Of a stretch of DNA of 64,000 nt, positions 24,967-33,625 are shown one piece after another. How positions within the stretch are numbered: position 1 is the stretch's first letter; every line of letters begins with the position of its first letter. A program made the translations under genes and the position numbers. Source of the DNA: Bacillota bacterium (GTDB lineage: Bacteria; Bacillota; Clostridia; Oscillospirales; Ruminococcaceae); assembly GCA_023418925.1 (NCBI GenBank), contig JAEZYS010000029.1, positions 1-64,000 of the forward strand. The letters run 5' to 3'. The notes beneath the pieces are model-generated. The model made no database searches. It was not told the DNA's origin and worked only from the letters and a program-made list of their open reading frames with translations.

Positions 24967-26373
24967 ATGAAATCTAAGAAGTTATGCTTGTTTCTTGCAA
25001 CACTGATGATAATGGTCACAGTTACTGGCTGCGGCTCAAAACCACAGCAAAAAGTTGAAAGCACCACAACAGCACAAACAACACAAACTGTAGCAGAAGA
25101 AGTACCGCAGATTGATGACTACACTCTACTTTGGAATGATGAATTTACTGGATCAAGTCTGAACAAAGATTTATGGAATTATGAGCCACATGAACCTGGC
25201 TGGACAAATAATGAGCTTCAGGAATACACTACATCAGAAGATAATGTTTTTTTAAGAGATGGCAAGCTTGTTTTAAAGGCAATTAAAACTACACAGGATA
25301 GTGGTAAGGACTATTATACTTCCGGAAAGGTAACAACACAGAATAAAGGTGACTTTACATATGGTAAGGTTGTTGTAAGTGCTAAGGCTCCTGAAGGAAA
25401 AGGACTTTGGCCTGCAATATGGATGATGCCAAAGGATGAAAGCTTCTATGGTCAGTGGCCAAAATGTGGTGAAATTGATATTATGGAAGTTCTCGGAAGC
25501 AATGTATCAACAGCTTATGGTACAGTTCATTACGGTGAACCTCATGCAGAACAGCAGGGTACATATGTATTGAGCGAAGGTACATTTGCTGATTCATTCC
25601 ATGAATATTCAGTTGAATGGGAACCAGGTGAAATGAGATTTTATATCGATGGCAACCTTTATCATACAGTAAATGACTGGTTTACTGCTGTAAGCGGTGA
25701 AGATGAAAAGCCATATCCTGCACCTTTCAACCAGCCTTTCTTCGTACAGCTTAACCTTGCTGTCGGCGGAAACTGGCCTGGTGATCCTGATGCAAATACA
25801 GATTTCAACAAGGCAGAATTTGAAGTTGACTATGTAAGAGTATATCAGAAAGCAGAATATGATACAAATGTAAAGAAGCCTGAAAAGGTGTTCAGAAAAG
25901 CTCTTGATGATGGCAACTTCATTTATAACGGGGATTTTGCTGAATCAGAAGACCTTAATGATGATATCAACTGGAAGTTCCTTCTTTTCGAGAACGGTGA
26001 AGGTTCTGCTGAAATCAAGGATAATATGATGGTTATCACTTCACAGAATGACGGAGATGTTGACTATTCTGTACAGCTTGTTCAGCCTGAACTTCCAATT
26101 CTAAAGGGCAAAAAGTATAAGGTAAGCTTTGACGCTTATGCTGATGAGGATAGAGATATTATTGTATGCATATCTGCTCCATCAGCTGGATGGATACGTT
26201 ATCTTCCTGACACAACTCAGACTATTACAACTGACTGGCAGACATATTCATATGAATTCACAATGACGGAAAAAGATGATTCTAATGGCAGACTTGAATT
26301 CAATTTAGGAAACAGAGGCTCCGTTGCAACTGTTTACCTTAGAAATGTTCGTGTTGAAGAAGTAATAAAATAA
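24967..26373 (+). CDS. GH16 beta-glucanase lipoprotein with CBM4/9-like domain
   Basis: A 468-residue cell-surface lipoprotein: signal peptide with lipobox VTVTGC, then a Thr/Gln-rich linker. The GH16 domain spans about residues 50-305 and has WPAIWMMPKD, the catalytic CGEIDIMEVLG (Glu-x-Asp-x-x-Glu type) and FFVQLNLAVGGNWPG. This is the laminarinase/lichenase branch. Residues 320-465 form a beta-sandwich like CBM4/9 (NFIYNGDFAESEDLNDDINW, YEFTMTE). It probably cuts beta-1,3 or mixed-linkage glucans outside, feeding short glucans to a transporter and then to GH5. A terminator follows. Confidence 0.93.
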   Translation: MKSKKLCLFLATLMIMVTVTGCGSKPQQKVESTTTAQTTQTVAEEVPQIDDYTLLWNDEFTGSSLNKDLWNYEPHEPGWTNNELQEYTTSEDNVFLRDGKLVLKAIKTTQDSGKDYYTSGKVTTQNKGDFTYGKVVVSAKAPEGKGLWPAIWMMPKDESFYGQWPKCGEIDIMEVLGSNVSTAYGTVHYGEPHAEQQGTYVLSEGTFADSFHEYSVEWEPGEMRFYIDGNLYHTVNDWFTAVSGEDEKPYPAPFNQPFFVQLNLAVGGNWPGDPDANTDFNKAEFEVDYVRVYQKAEYDTNVKKPEKVFRKALDDGNFIYNGDFAESEDLNDDINWKFLLFENGEGSAEIKDNMMVITSQNDGDVDYSVQLVQPELPILKGKKYKVSFDAYADEDRDIIVCISAPSAGWIRYLPDTTQTITTDWQTYSYEFTMTEKDDSNGRLEFNLGNRGSVATVYLRNVRVEEVIK

Positions 26374-26410
26374 TTTTAGACAAATTCATAAAAATACCTT
26401 CTATAGCAAA

Positions 26411-26442
26411 AAGATTCCTGAATACTGTATTCAGGAATCTTT
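26411..26442 (+). terminator. Terminator of the GH5-GH16 operon
   Basis: A perfect 14-bp stem (AAGATTCCTGAATA with its complement) and a 4-nt loop, followed by TTGTATTAT. Confidence 0.85.
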
Positions 26443-26453
26443 TGTATTATAAC

Positions 26454-26483
26454 TTGACATATTATGATAAAATGTGGTATTAT
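26454..26483 (+). promoter_or_regulatory. Promoter of the flavodoxin-like gene
   Basis: TTGACA and TATTAT with an 18-base gap. The start codon of the gene lies about 125 bases downstream, leaving a long leader. Confidence 0.6.
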
Positions 26484-26511
26484 GCATACCAATAGTACAA
26501 TACTATATAAA

Positions 26512-26613
26512 ATGTTGACAGAGAGAAAAAAGGTTGAACTTTTTGAACTGCTGTTCGAAATTTTAATTTGCAGAAACGGAATAAAAAGCAAAAGGGAATG
26601 GAGATTAGTATGA
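26512..26613 (+). other. Possible leader ORF and partial leader element, copy E
   Basis: A 33-codon frame (starts MLTERKKVELFELLFEIL) ends in TGA overlapping the ATG of the next gene (ATGA). It lacks a clear ribosome site. The same stretch at 26538-26578 resembles part of leader copy B: both have GAACTG-(2)-GTTC-(1)-AAATTTT followed by a GC-A-AAAC segment. It may be a translated leader, an RNA element or both. Confidence 0.35.
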
Positions 26614-27149
26614 AAAATGTATTAGTAATCACAGGAAGTCCAAGAAAAAACGGAAATACTGAAATGCTTGCAAATGCATTTGTTGATGGAGCAGTATCAG
26701 CAGGAAATCATGTTGAAGTTTACTCTGTTATTGGTAAGCATATAGGTGGATGTTTAGGATGCAATGCATGTCGTCGCAATTCGGATAATAAATGTGTTTT
26801 GAATGATGACATGATTGAGTGCTATAATATTATGGCAAAAGCTGATGTAATTGTATTTGCGACACCAATATATTTCTATGGGGCAAGCTCACAACTTAAA
26901 GCTATGATTGACAGATTACATAATTTAACAAGAAATACATTTAAAGTTAAAAAGCTTGGATTGCTTGCAGTTTGTGCAGATAATGAAATGGCTGTTTTTA
27001 ATTCTGTTAAGGAAATGTACAATTCATGCCTGAACTATTTTTCACTTGAAAACGGCGGTATAGTAACTGTATGCGGAGTAGAGGAAAAAGGAGATATTTC
27101 AGGAAATACTGCATTGTCAGAAGCTAAAGAAATGGGCAGAAATATATAA
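26610..27149 (+). CDS. Flavodoxin-like NAD(P)H-dependent FMN reductase
   Basis: A 179-residue protein with the flavodoxin-like fold. The phosphate loop is VITGSPRKNGNTEMLANAF, and the second flavin-binding stretch is ATPIYFYGASSQLKAMIDR. A Cys-rich loop (GGCLGCNACRRNSDNKC) is typical of the iron-sulfur-flavoprotein-like branch. It is slightly short of the family's usual ~190-200 residues at the C-terminus but ends cleanly. It probably reduces flavins, quinones or small electrophiles. The ATG at 26610 follows AATGGAGA; the upstream in-frame extension has no homology. A terminator follows. Confidence 0.9.
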   Translation: MKNVLVITGSPRKNGNTEMLANAFVDGAVSAGNHVEVYSVIGKHIGGCLGCNACRRNSDNKCVLNDDMIECYNIMAKADVIVFATPIYFYGASSQLKAMIDRLHNLTRNTFKVKKLGLLAVCADNEMAVFNSVKEMYNSCLNYFSLENGGIVTVCGVEEKGDISGNTALSEAKEMGRNI

Positions 27150-27170
27150 CAGTATAAAACACTATATAAA

Positions 27171-27205
27171 AAGTCCCTTGAATATTTGTTCAGGGGACTT
27201 TTTTT
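27171..27205 (+). terminator. Terminator after the flavodoxin-like gene
   Basis: Stem AAGTCCC with GGGGACTT (plus TTGAA/TTCA extension) followed by seven T's. Confidence 0.85.
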
Positions 27206-27319
27206 AAACACTTAAGATACTTTATGTAAGAATACGTTGTTTTTTACAAGTAAAAGTCGATAATTGTATGATAAAAATATTTACAATATGTAAATAATAA
27301 CAAAATCTTATTATAAATA

Positions 27320-27348
27320 TTGACTTGGTTAGTACATAGTGCTATGAT
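27320..27348 (+). promoter_or_regulatory. Promoter of the double acyltransferase gene
   Basis: TTGACT and TATGAT with a 17-base gap, about 80 bases upstream of the start codon. Confidence 0.6.
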
Positions 27349-27430
27349 AAATCAGGAAAGTTGTCACAAATTTGGATTCGGAAAATTAAAATAGTTTAAT
27401 AGGTTTTCTGTAATCAGGAGGATTAATTTT

Positions 27431-30400
27431 ATGAGACTTAGAAGAGCATTATGTACCGTTTTATCAGTGTTACTGATACTGACGTTCAGTACTGTAACAG
27501 TTTCAGCCGCCGATGAAACAAAAAATTATAGCCTTGATGAATGCGGACTTTCACTTGAGATTCCGGGTGATTTTTCTGTTTTGTGGACTGAAATCGATAA
27601 AAATGATGAGGCAATCAAAAACTTTGGTTTTAGTTCAAAAGATGAACTGCTTTCGGCTTATCTGAATGAATATGGGTTTATCCTTGATGCATACGACCCT
27701 TCCGCGGCTTCTGGTGATACAGGATACAATATTCATGTTGCTATGTTTGATACAACAGCTAAAACTGTTAATGATGATGTACTGAAAACTGACTTTGAGA
27801 ATTTTTTTCAGAGCTTGTACCAGGTCAATTTAAGCAATGATGTTACATATGCTGTTGAAGAAATTAATGGTGTGTCTTACCTGAATGCACAATATGCTGC
27901 AAGTAAAAATGGATTTACTATTACAGGAAATCACTATTTTACAGTAACAGCTGACGGTAAAGCCATAGAAATTTGCGCTATTGCAAGGCAGAAGGATAAA
28001 CAGGATGAATATGCGCAAAAAGTTAATGCATATATTGCTGATGTAATGAAATCAGTCAAGCCTGAAGGTATGGCAAGTGCAGCAGACGCAGGAGAAGTTC
28101 AGCCTGCAAGCAGTACTGGCGAAAAAACTACATATAATCTTAGCAATGGTATTTCATTCAGCCTTGAAAGTGACTGGAATGCTGTGTGGCGTGAAATGCC
28201 TGAGGAGTCTCCTGTTATCCAGAAATTCGGATTTGCCAACAAAAATGATATAGTTAAAAATATTATTGATAATAATCAGATTGATTTTTATTCAAATATA
28301 GATGATGATATTTATGGTTTTTATATTTTAACTTTTGAAAATGATCAGGCAGTACCAAATCTTACAGGTGCTGATGACAATTCAAAAGAAATAATGAAAA
28401 ATGAAGTAATAAAATCAATCAAGTCAAATGCACAAAACCCTGATTCTGTCAGCGAGCCTGAATTTGAGATTGTTGAAATCAACGGTACGGAATATGAGCA
28501 TTTTGTATATGATGAAACAAGAGATGGTATGTTGGTACAGAATGATTGCTATATTACTATAATTAATGGTGTAGTTAAAAACTTTTCTGCTGAAGCTATT
28601 GATCCTCAGAAACCTGATACATCCAGGCAGGGGCTGTCTGCATATATGAGCTCTATAATGTCCAGCGTAACTTTTGGTGAGCTTTCTACAGCTGCAGCTT
28701 CAGAAGAGAGCACTGAAATGTCAGTGTATGAAAAAATTACATCCTTTGATTTCCCAATGTGGATAATTGTAATTATACTTGTTATTGTTCTTTTTATTGG
28801 TTCATCATTAGCAAAGAAGGGTGAGTGGCAGGACGAACCATTGTCACTTGACAAGTCAAAGTGTATTCAGGGCTTTTGCGCTGTAGCAATAATATTGCAC
28901 CACCTTGCACAAAGGTTTTCACAAAATGGTGACATTGGTGCACTTGGACTCTTCACTGACATCGGAGTTATGTTCGTAGGCGTATTCTTCTTCTTTTCTG
29001 GATACGGGCTTTTCAAGAGCCTCAAAACAAAGGAAGGCTACCTCAAGGGATTCTTCAAAAAGCGTCTTCCTGCAATACTTGTTCCGTTCTATGTATGCAT
29101 TCTGATTTTTGTTACGTTTAATTTTATTTCCGGAACAAAGTTTGGAATAGGTGATACAATTGCTGTTCTGACAGGTTGGGGACTTATAAATTCTCATATG
29201 TGGTATATTGTAGAAATTGCAATTCTATATGTTATTTTCTTCTTTGTATTCAGATTTATAAAGAAAGAAAATCTTGCAGTAGCCATCATGGGTATACTTA
29301 CAGCCTGCCTGACGGTTGGAAGTCTCCTTCTTGGTCATGGAGCAGATTTCTCGTGCAGATACTGGTTTATGGGTGAATGGTGGTATAACACTACACTTGT
29401 ATTCTTTGCTGGTATACTTATTGCAAAGAATGAAAATGTGCTTACTAACTTTGCAAAAAAAGCATATAAGTTAATTCTCCCTCTTTCAATTGTCATAACA
29501 GCAGTATTGGGCTGCTTTACAAGATATGCACTTAATAAATATTCCTACTGGGCTGAGTGGCCTGGACATATGGGGTATAAGGAAAAATTCATCTGCCTTG
29601 GATTCCAGTTACCAATGGTATTGTTTGCAGTTATAACATTACTTCTTATAATGATGAAGTTAAAGTTTACTAATCCAATACTGAAATTCCTCGGAACAAT
29701 TTCACTTGAACTTTATCTGATTCATAATCTCTTCCTCGAAAACCTTGGCAATAATAAAATAGCAAATATTACAGGACCTGCAATGTATGTGGTACTGACA
29801 GTTCTTCTTTCAATTGCTCTTGCAACAATTGTAAGCAGGGTTGATAAGTATATAATCGCACTTATATCAAAGAAAAAGACAGCAGTAAACAATGACAGCA
29901 AAAAGATACATTCTATTGATTGTATGCGTTTTATAATGGCATTCTTTGTAGTGTGCATTCATATTCCGTTTATTTCAACAGCAGGAGGTATAGCTATAGC
30001 ATTTGGAAAGACAGCTGTTCCTTTCTTCCTTGTAGTTTGTGGATACTTCCTGTACAGGAATGATAACAATGAATTCTTTGCAAGACTTAAAAAGCAGGCA
30101 AAAAAGCTTTTGTTGCTTACAATAGGTGCAAACATTTTATTTGGAGCACTTTCTGCTATAATGTTGTATATAAAATGTGGCAACATTATAGCATTCAGTG
30201 GTAACTTTACAGCACAGAAAATAAAAGATTTTCTGCTTTATAATATGTCACCGTTTGCTGGTCATCTGTGGTATCTCGGTTCACTGCTTTATGCTTTGGT
30301 AATACTAATGATTCTCTGTAAAACAAAGCTTCACAAGTATGTGATGTTTATATCACCAGTACTGCTGGGCGTTTACATAGCACTTTCGTGGTTCGGCCAT

Positions 30401-30913
30401 GCAGAATACTATGTATATCGTAATGCTTTGTTTGTAACATTGCCTTATGTAATGATGGGCTGCCTTATCAAACGTTATGAAGATAAGCTTATGAAGATTA
30501 AAACTCCTATTCTGTGGGCAATTACTGCAGTGCTTTGTGTAACAACTATTATAGAACTCAATACATACAGACGAGGTGTAGGAGTGCCTTTCTTCAGTGC
30601 AGAAATTCTTGTTTATGTAATAGTACTTCTTCTCCTTAAATACAGAGACTTTGGAAAGGACACACTTCTTGAAAAACTCGGATCAAAATGTTCATTGTTC
30701 ATATACATTGTACATATGATTCCGATTCTGATTATTTCGTCTTTCATTCCGCAGACAGTAGGATTTATATCGTTCTTTAGTCCGGTAACAGTTTTCATAA
30801 TTACAACACTTGTTGCTGTTCTTTTCAAGATAAAATATTTTTTACCAGAGAAGTCTGTTCAAAACGAAAACACTCCTGAAAATGCAGACAAAGTATTAGA
30901 AAAAGTTATTTAA
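27431..30913 (+). CDS. Secreted tandem-repeat domain fused to two acyltransferase-3 domains
   Basis: A 1160-residue membrane protein. A signal peptide (1-27) is followed by two similar extracytoplasmic repeats (about 33-210 and 235-420; compare YSLDECGLSLEIPGDFSVLW with YNLSNGISFSLESDWNAVWR, and FGFSSKDELL with FGFANKNDIV). One transmembrane helix near 443-463 leads to a first acyltransferase-3 domain (about 475-815, with IQGFCAVAIILHHLAQRF) and a second (about 830-1140, with IDCMRFIMAFFVVCIHIPF). Each has about ten membrane segments. Such domains move acyl groups across the membrane onto wall or exopolysaccharide sugars. Two complete copies in one chain with a sensor-like ectodomain is unusual. 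AGGAGG precedes the ATG; it stands alone between a promoter and a terminator. Confidence 0.9.
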   Translation: MRLRRALCTVLSVLLILTFSTVTVSAADETKNYSLDECGLSLEIPGDFSVLWTEIDKNDEAIKNFGFSSKDELLSAYLNEYGFILDAYDPSAASGDTGYNIHVAMFDTTAKTVNDDVLKTDFENFFQSLYQVNLSNDVTYAVEEINGVSYLNAQYAASKNGFTITGNHYFTVTADGKAIEICAIARQKDKQDEYAQKVNAYIADVMKSVKPEGMASAADAGEVQPASSTGEKTTYNLSNGISFSLESDWNAVWREMPEESPVIQKFGFANKNDIVKNIIDNNQIDFYSNIDDDIYGFYILTFENDQAVPNLTGADDNSKEIMKNEVIKSIKSNAQNPDSVSEPEFEIVEINGTEYEHFVYDETRDGMLVQNDCYITIINGVVKNFSAEAIDPQKPDTSRQGLSAYMSSIMSSVTFGELSTAAASEESTEMSVYEKITSFDFPMWIIVIILVIVLFIGSSLAKKGEWQDEPLSLDKSKCIQGFCAVAIILHHLAQRFSQNGDIGALGLFTDIGVMFVGVFFFFSGYGLFKSLKTKEGYLKGFFKKRLPAILVPFYVCILIFVTFNFISGTKFGIGDTIAVLTGWGLINSHMWYIVEIAILYVIFFFVFRFIKKENLAVAIMGILTACLTVGSLLLGHGADFSCRYWFMGEWWYNTTLVFFAGILIAKNENVLTNFAKKAYKLILPLSIVITAVLGCFTRYALNKYSYWAEWPGHMGYKEKFICLGFQLPMVLFAVITLLLIMMKLKFTNPILKFLGTISLELYLIHNLFLENLGNNKIANITGPAMYVVLTVLLSIALATIVSRVDKYIIALISKKKTAVNNDSKKIHSIDCMRFIMAFFVVCIHIPFISTAGGIAIAFGKTAVPFFLVVCGYFLYRNDNNEFFARLKKQAKKLLLLTIGANILFGALSAIMLYIKCGNIIAFSGNFTAQKIKDFLLYNMSPFAGHLWYLGSLLYALVILMILCKTKLHKYVMFISPVLLGVYIALSWFGHAEYYVYRNALFVTLPYVMMGCLIKRYEDKLMKIKTPILWAITAVLCVTTIIELNTYRRGVGVPFFSAEILVYVIVLLLLKYRDFGKDTLLEKLGSKCSLFIYIVHMIPILIISSFIPQTVGFISFFSPVTVFIITTLVAVLFKIKYFLPEKSVQNENTPENADKVLEKVI

Positions 30914-30915
30914 TT

Positions 30916-30961
30916 AATAATACCCCTTAAAAGTCGCAAATGATTTTTAAGGGGTATTATT
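30916..30961 (+). terminator. Terminator of the double acyltransferase gene
   Basis: A 17-bp perfect stem (AATAATACCCCTTAAAA with its complement), a 12-nt loop and a T run. It can also end the convergent recombinase transcript. Confidence 0.9.
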
Positions 30962-31021
30962 TTTTTATATGATATATAACATATACGGACTGATTCATAT
31001 GCACACAGATGTTATACACAA

Positions 31022-32524
31022 CTATATTTTTAGCGTAAGACATAGCTCAAGATCTGACGGATTATATCTGCCACCCTGTGTTTTATGGTAATCAATGCGG
31101 TTGATTATTGTTTTAAGAAGTATATTCCTGTCCCTTGCGTTATCAATCTTATCAAAGTTTGCAATTACATTTTTCAGCATTACTACCTTTTCGTCTTTTG
31201 TACATTCAACAGCGTCCGAATATTCGTTAATAATTTCTGAAACAGCCTGCATTTTCTTTTGTACAGCTGACATGCGTTCCACAAAAACATCCTTGGTATA
31301 GACATCCTGCTCAAGAAGTGTATATAAGCGTTCCTTCTGCCTTTTCAGCTTTAACAACTCTGCTGCAGCATTTTTTATAACATCTTTTGAATGCTTATTT
31401 TGTGGGTTTTCTGCGTCTGTTTTAATCTGCAAATCATGCAGATAAGTCTGCAGAAAAAGTATTACTGCCTCATCAACGACAGAAATATAGGATGATTTTG
31501 TTTTGCAACCCTTATGCGGACACATAATCTGTGCGATAGAATCATTACTTTTGCATGGTCTGCGTATCATTGCGTGACCACACTCCGCACAATACAAAAG
31601 CCCCGCATAATGATTTTTTATTTTGCTGTGTGAAGGTAACGGAACATGCGACTTTGAAGCTGATAACTGACGCGCGGAATCAAACATTTCTCTTGAAATA
31701 ATAGAAGGATGTCTGCCGGGAAATAAGATGCCTTCTGATCTTGGACGTGAAACAATAATTTTACCGTCAGAAATTGTCTTTCTTATTTTACGGCTGTTCC
31801 AGCGCAAAATCCCACAATACAATGGGTTTGCAAGAATATCCCTGATTGAATTTGCAGTAAATACTCCTCCTTTTTTAGGAGAATAGCCTAACTGCGTGAC
31901 ATATGAAGCAATTCTGCTGTAACCCATACCCTTGTTTAGATATAAATCAAATATAAGCCTGACAGCCTCAGCCTCCCTAGGAATAATCTCAAGAGTGAAG
32001 CATTTATTTGCATAGTCGTGTACCTTTTTATATCCGAACGGAGGCAATGAACCTATGTAATTCCCCTCTTTTATTGAGGCAAGACGGCCTGCCTGCATAC
32101 GTCTTTTGATTGTTTTATATTCCCTACGTGACATGAACAAGTTGAACTCAAAATATTCTTCATCAAATTCATTGTTAGGATCGTATGTTTTCAGTGGTGT
32201 TATTATTTTTGTATTGCTGTACTTGAATGCCTGTGCGACAAGTCCCTGATCAATAGTATCACCACGGGCAAGTCTTTCTATTTCCATGCAAAGCACACCC
32301 TCCCAGACGCCTGCACTTACTTCCTGAATAAGCTTCTGCATTTCTGGGCGGGCACTTATTGTTTCACCGCTGACAAGCTCCTTATATACTGCACCTACAG
32401 CAAGATTTTGTCTGCGTGCAATATCAAGCAGTGCAGTCTGATGACGTGCCAGCGTTTCGCCGTCACCTTTGGCTTCTGCTTCAATATCTGCTCTGGATTT
32501 ACGGAGGTAGATACAATAAGACAT
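31022..32524 (-). CDS. Large serine recombinase
   Basis: A 500-residue large serine recombinase. The catalytic domain begins YCIYLRKSRADIEAEA (nucleophile Ser near residue 10), with ETLARHQTALLDIARRQNL and MEIERLARGDTIDQGLVAQA. The recombinase domain follows (GSLPPFGYKKV, GYSRIASYVTQLGYSPKKGG, ILANPLYCGILRW). A zinc ribbon (YCAECGHAMIRRP and MCPHKGCK) and a C-terminal coiled coil (residues 390-460) complete it. Length and parts are complete, so it should be active. No phage or conjugation genes lie beside it. GGAG precedes the ATG. A 74-residue divergent ORF is the only candidate partner. Confidence 0.93.
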   Translation of the reverse strand: MSYCIYLRKSRADIEAEAKGDGETLARHQTALLDIARRQNLAVGAVYKELVSGETISARPEMQKLIQEVSAGVWEGVLCMEIERLARGDTIDQGLVAQAFKYSNTKIITPLKTYDPNNEFDEEYFEFNLFMSRREYKTIKRRMQAGRLASIKEGNYIGSLPPFGYKKVHDYANKCFTLEIIPREAEAVRLIFDLYLNKGMGYSRIASYVTQLGYSPKKGGVFTANSIRDILANPLYCGILRWNSRKIRKTISDGKIIVSRPRSEGILFPGRHPSIISREMFDSARQLSASKSHVPLPSHSKIKNHYAGLLYCAECGHAMIRRPCKSNDSIAQIMCPHKGCKTKSSYISVVDEAVILFLQTYLHDLQIKTDAENPQNKHSKDVIKNAAAELLKLKRQKERLYTLLEQDVYTKDVFVERMSAVQKKMQAVSEIINEYSDAVECTKDEKVVMLKNVIANFDKIDNARDRNILLKTIINRIDYHKTQGGRYNPSDLELCLTLKI

Positions 32525-32707
32525 TAAATCAGCTCCAAACTTTCTGATTGTACAGCTATACTAACATATTTTAGAATAATTTACAACCATTAAACAACAA
32601 TTCACACTATTTTCATTAGTGTAAATGAATATTGTTATTATTTTTACATGGACTTGCAACAGACATACCACCAATTACATAGGTTTATATCAAAGGAGGG
32701 GGTTACT

Positions 32708-32932
32708 ATGATTACAGATGAAACAAGCGTAACACTATCCAATGGGCAAACTGTAAAACTTACATATGTTCACCCGGAGGTTACAAGTGACATGACACTG
32801 GAGGAATATCACAAACGTCTTCAGGCACTTGCCAACAATGCATATGATACTTATCTGGCGCAATCGGTACGAATGAAAGAAGTAGGATTAGAGACTGATG
32901 CAAAAAACCTGATTAAAAACATAATTTTGTAA
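32708..32932 (+). CDS. Small protein divergent from the serine recombinase
   Basis: A 74-residue protein. It starts MITDETSVTLSNGQTVKLTY, likely a small beta-sheet, followed by a helical part (MTLEEYHKRLQALANNAYDT). No family is recognised. AAAGGAGGGGG before the ATG is very strong; the open frame extends 20 codons upstream without a site. It is divergent from the recombinase across 183 bases. By position it could be a directionality factor or regulator of the recombinase, or simply unrelated. Confidence 0.6.
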   Translation: MITDETSVTLSNGQTVKLTYVHPEVTSDMTLEEYHKRLQALANNAYDTYLAQSVRMKEVGLETDAKNLIKNIIL

Positions 32933-32940
32933 ATAAACAA

Positions 32941-32977
32941 ATAAACAGCTGTCAGAGTTATTCCGACAGCTGTTTAT
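32941..32977. terminator. Bidirectional terminator between the small ORF and dut
   Basis: A 13-bp perfect stem (ATAAACAGCTGTC with its complement) and an 11-nt loop between two convergent genes. Confidence 0.88.
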
Positions 32978-32983
32978 GTTTTA

Positions 32984-33493
32984 TTATGTTGTGCTTCCAA
33001 ATCCGCCGTTGCGGGTTCCGTCTGCGTCATCATCATAGGTAATGCCATACTCAACGAAAATACCCTGAATAAAGCCTGTACCCTCTTCTATTTCAATCAC
33101 TTTTTCCTCTTGGGTATCGTTAGTGATTTTAACAAGAATATGGCCTCCATTATCCGAATAGTAATAATCGCTATCAATTATTCCGACTGTATTATCAAGC
33201 TGAAGCCTGTACTTAAATCCAAGACCACTTCTCGGGTAGCATTTCAATACCCAGCCCTCTTCAATTTTAACACATATTCCTGTTGGTATAAGAAGCGTTT
33301 CCGCAGGATTCAGAACAATTTCAACAGGGGAATAAAAATCATATCCTGCTGAACCTGATGTTGCTCTCTTTGGGAGCTTTATATGATTATATATATCCTC
33401 GACACAGCATTCATCGTCATCTGGAAAAGTATCTATCCAATCCTCACCAAACTGCTCCATGCTTACCTTGTAAAACTGAGCAATCTTTTTCAT
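32984..33493 (-). CDS. dut: dUTP diphosphatase
   Basis: A 169-residue trimeric-type dUTPase that turns dUTP into dUMP and pyrophosphate. All five motifs are visible: GSAGYDFYSP (I), PRSGLGFKY (II), NTVGIIDSDYYYSDNGG (III, with the catalytic Asp), IEIEEGTGFIQGIFV (IV) and GTRNGGFGSTT (V, the P-loop-like tail). A ~40-residue N-terminal extension precedes motif I. ATG 33493 is chosen over an in-frame ATG at 33502 because it fits the leader spacing. It follows the second dynamin gene on the same strand, with leader element C between. Confidence 0.95.
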   Translation of the reverse strand: MKKIAQFYKVSMEQFGEDWIDTFPDDDECCVEDIYNHIKLPKRATSGSAGYDFYSPVEIVLNPAETLLIPTGICVKIEEGWVLKCYPRSGLGFKYRLQLDNTVGIIDSDYYYSDNGGHILVKITNDTQEEKVIEIEEGTGFIQGIFVEYGITYDDDADGTRNGGFGSTT

Positions 33494-33612
33494 TATGATC
33501 ATACCTTTCTGAGTTTTGTGTGTTTTTGTGAAGCAAAATTTCTAACGTCAGTCGAAAAACACAAAACTCATAGATTGTAAGATTTATCTTTTAATCTTAT
33601 TACCTCCAAAAA
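33494..33612 (-). promoter_or_regulatory. Structured leader element, copy C
   Basis: On the minus strand: GGAGGTAA, an AGATT/AATCT-flanked hairpin (33593-33597 with 33572-33576), then GAGTTTTGTGTTTTT (33555-33569). The last segment pairs with AAAAACACACAAAACTC (33511-33527), a 15-bp stem with a 2-nt bulge. It ends with the same 18 bases as copy A. It fills the gap between the second dynamin gene and dut. Confidence 0.62.
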
Positions 33613-33625
33613 TTTCTGGCGGTTA

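Noticed and set aside
33494..33612. Leader copies as insertion-sequence ends or MITEs
   Set aside because: No target duplications or shared outer inverted repeats were seen, and all four fuller copies sit in the same orientation directly before a start codon. Kept as a possibility but not preferred.
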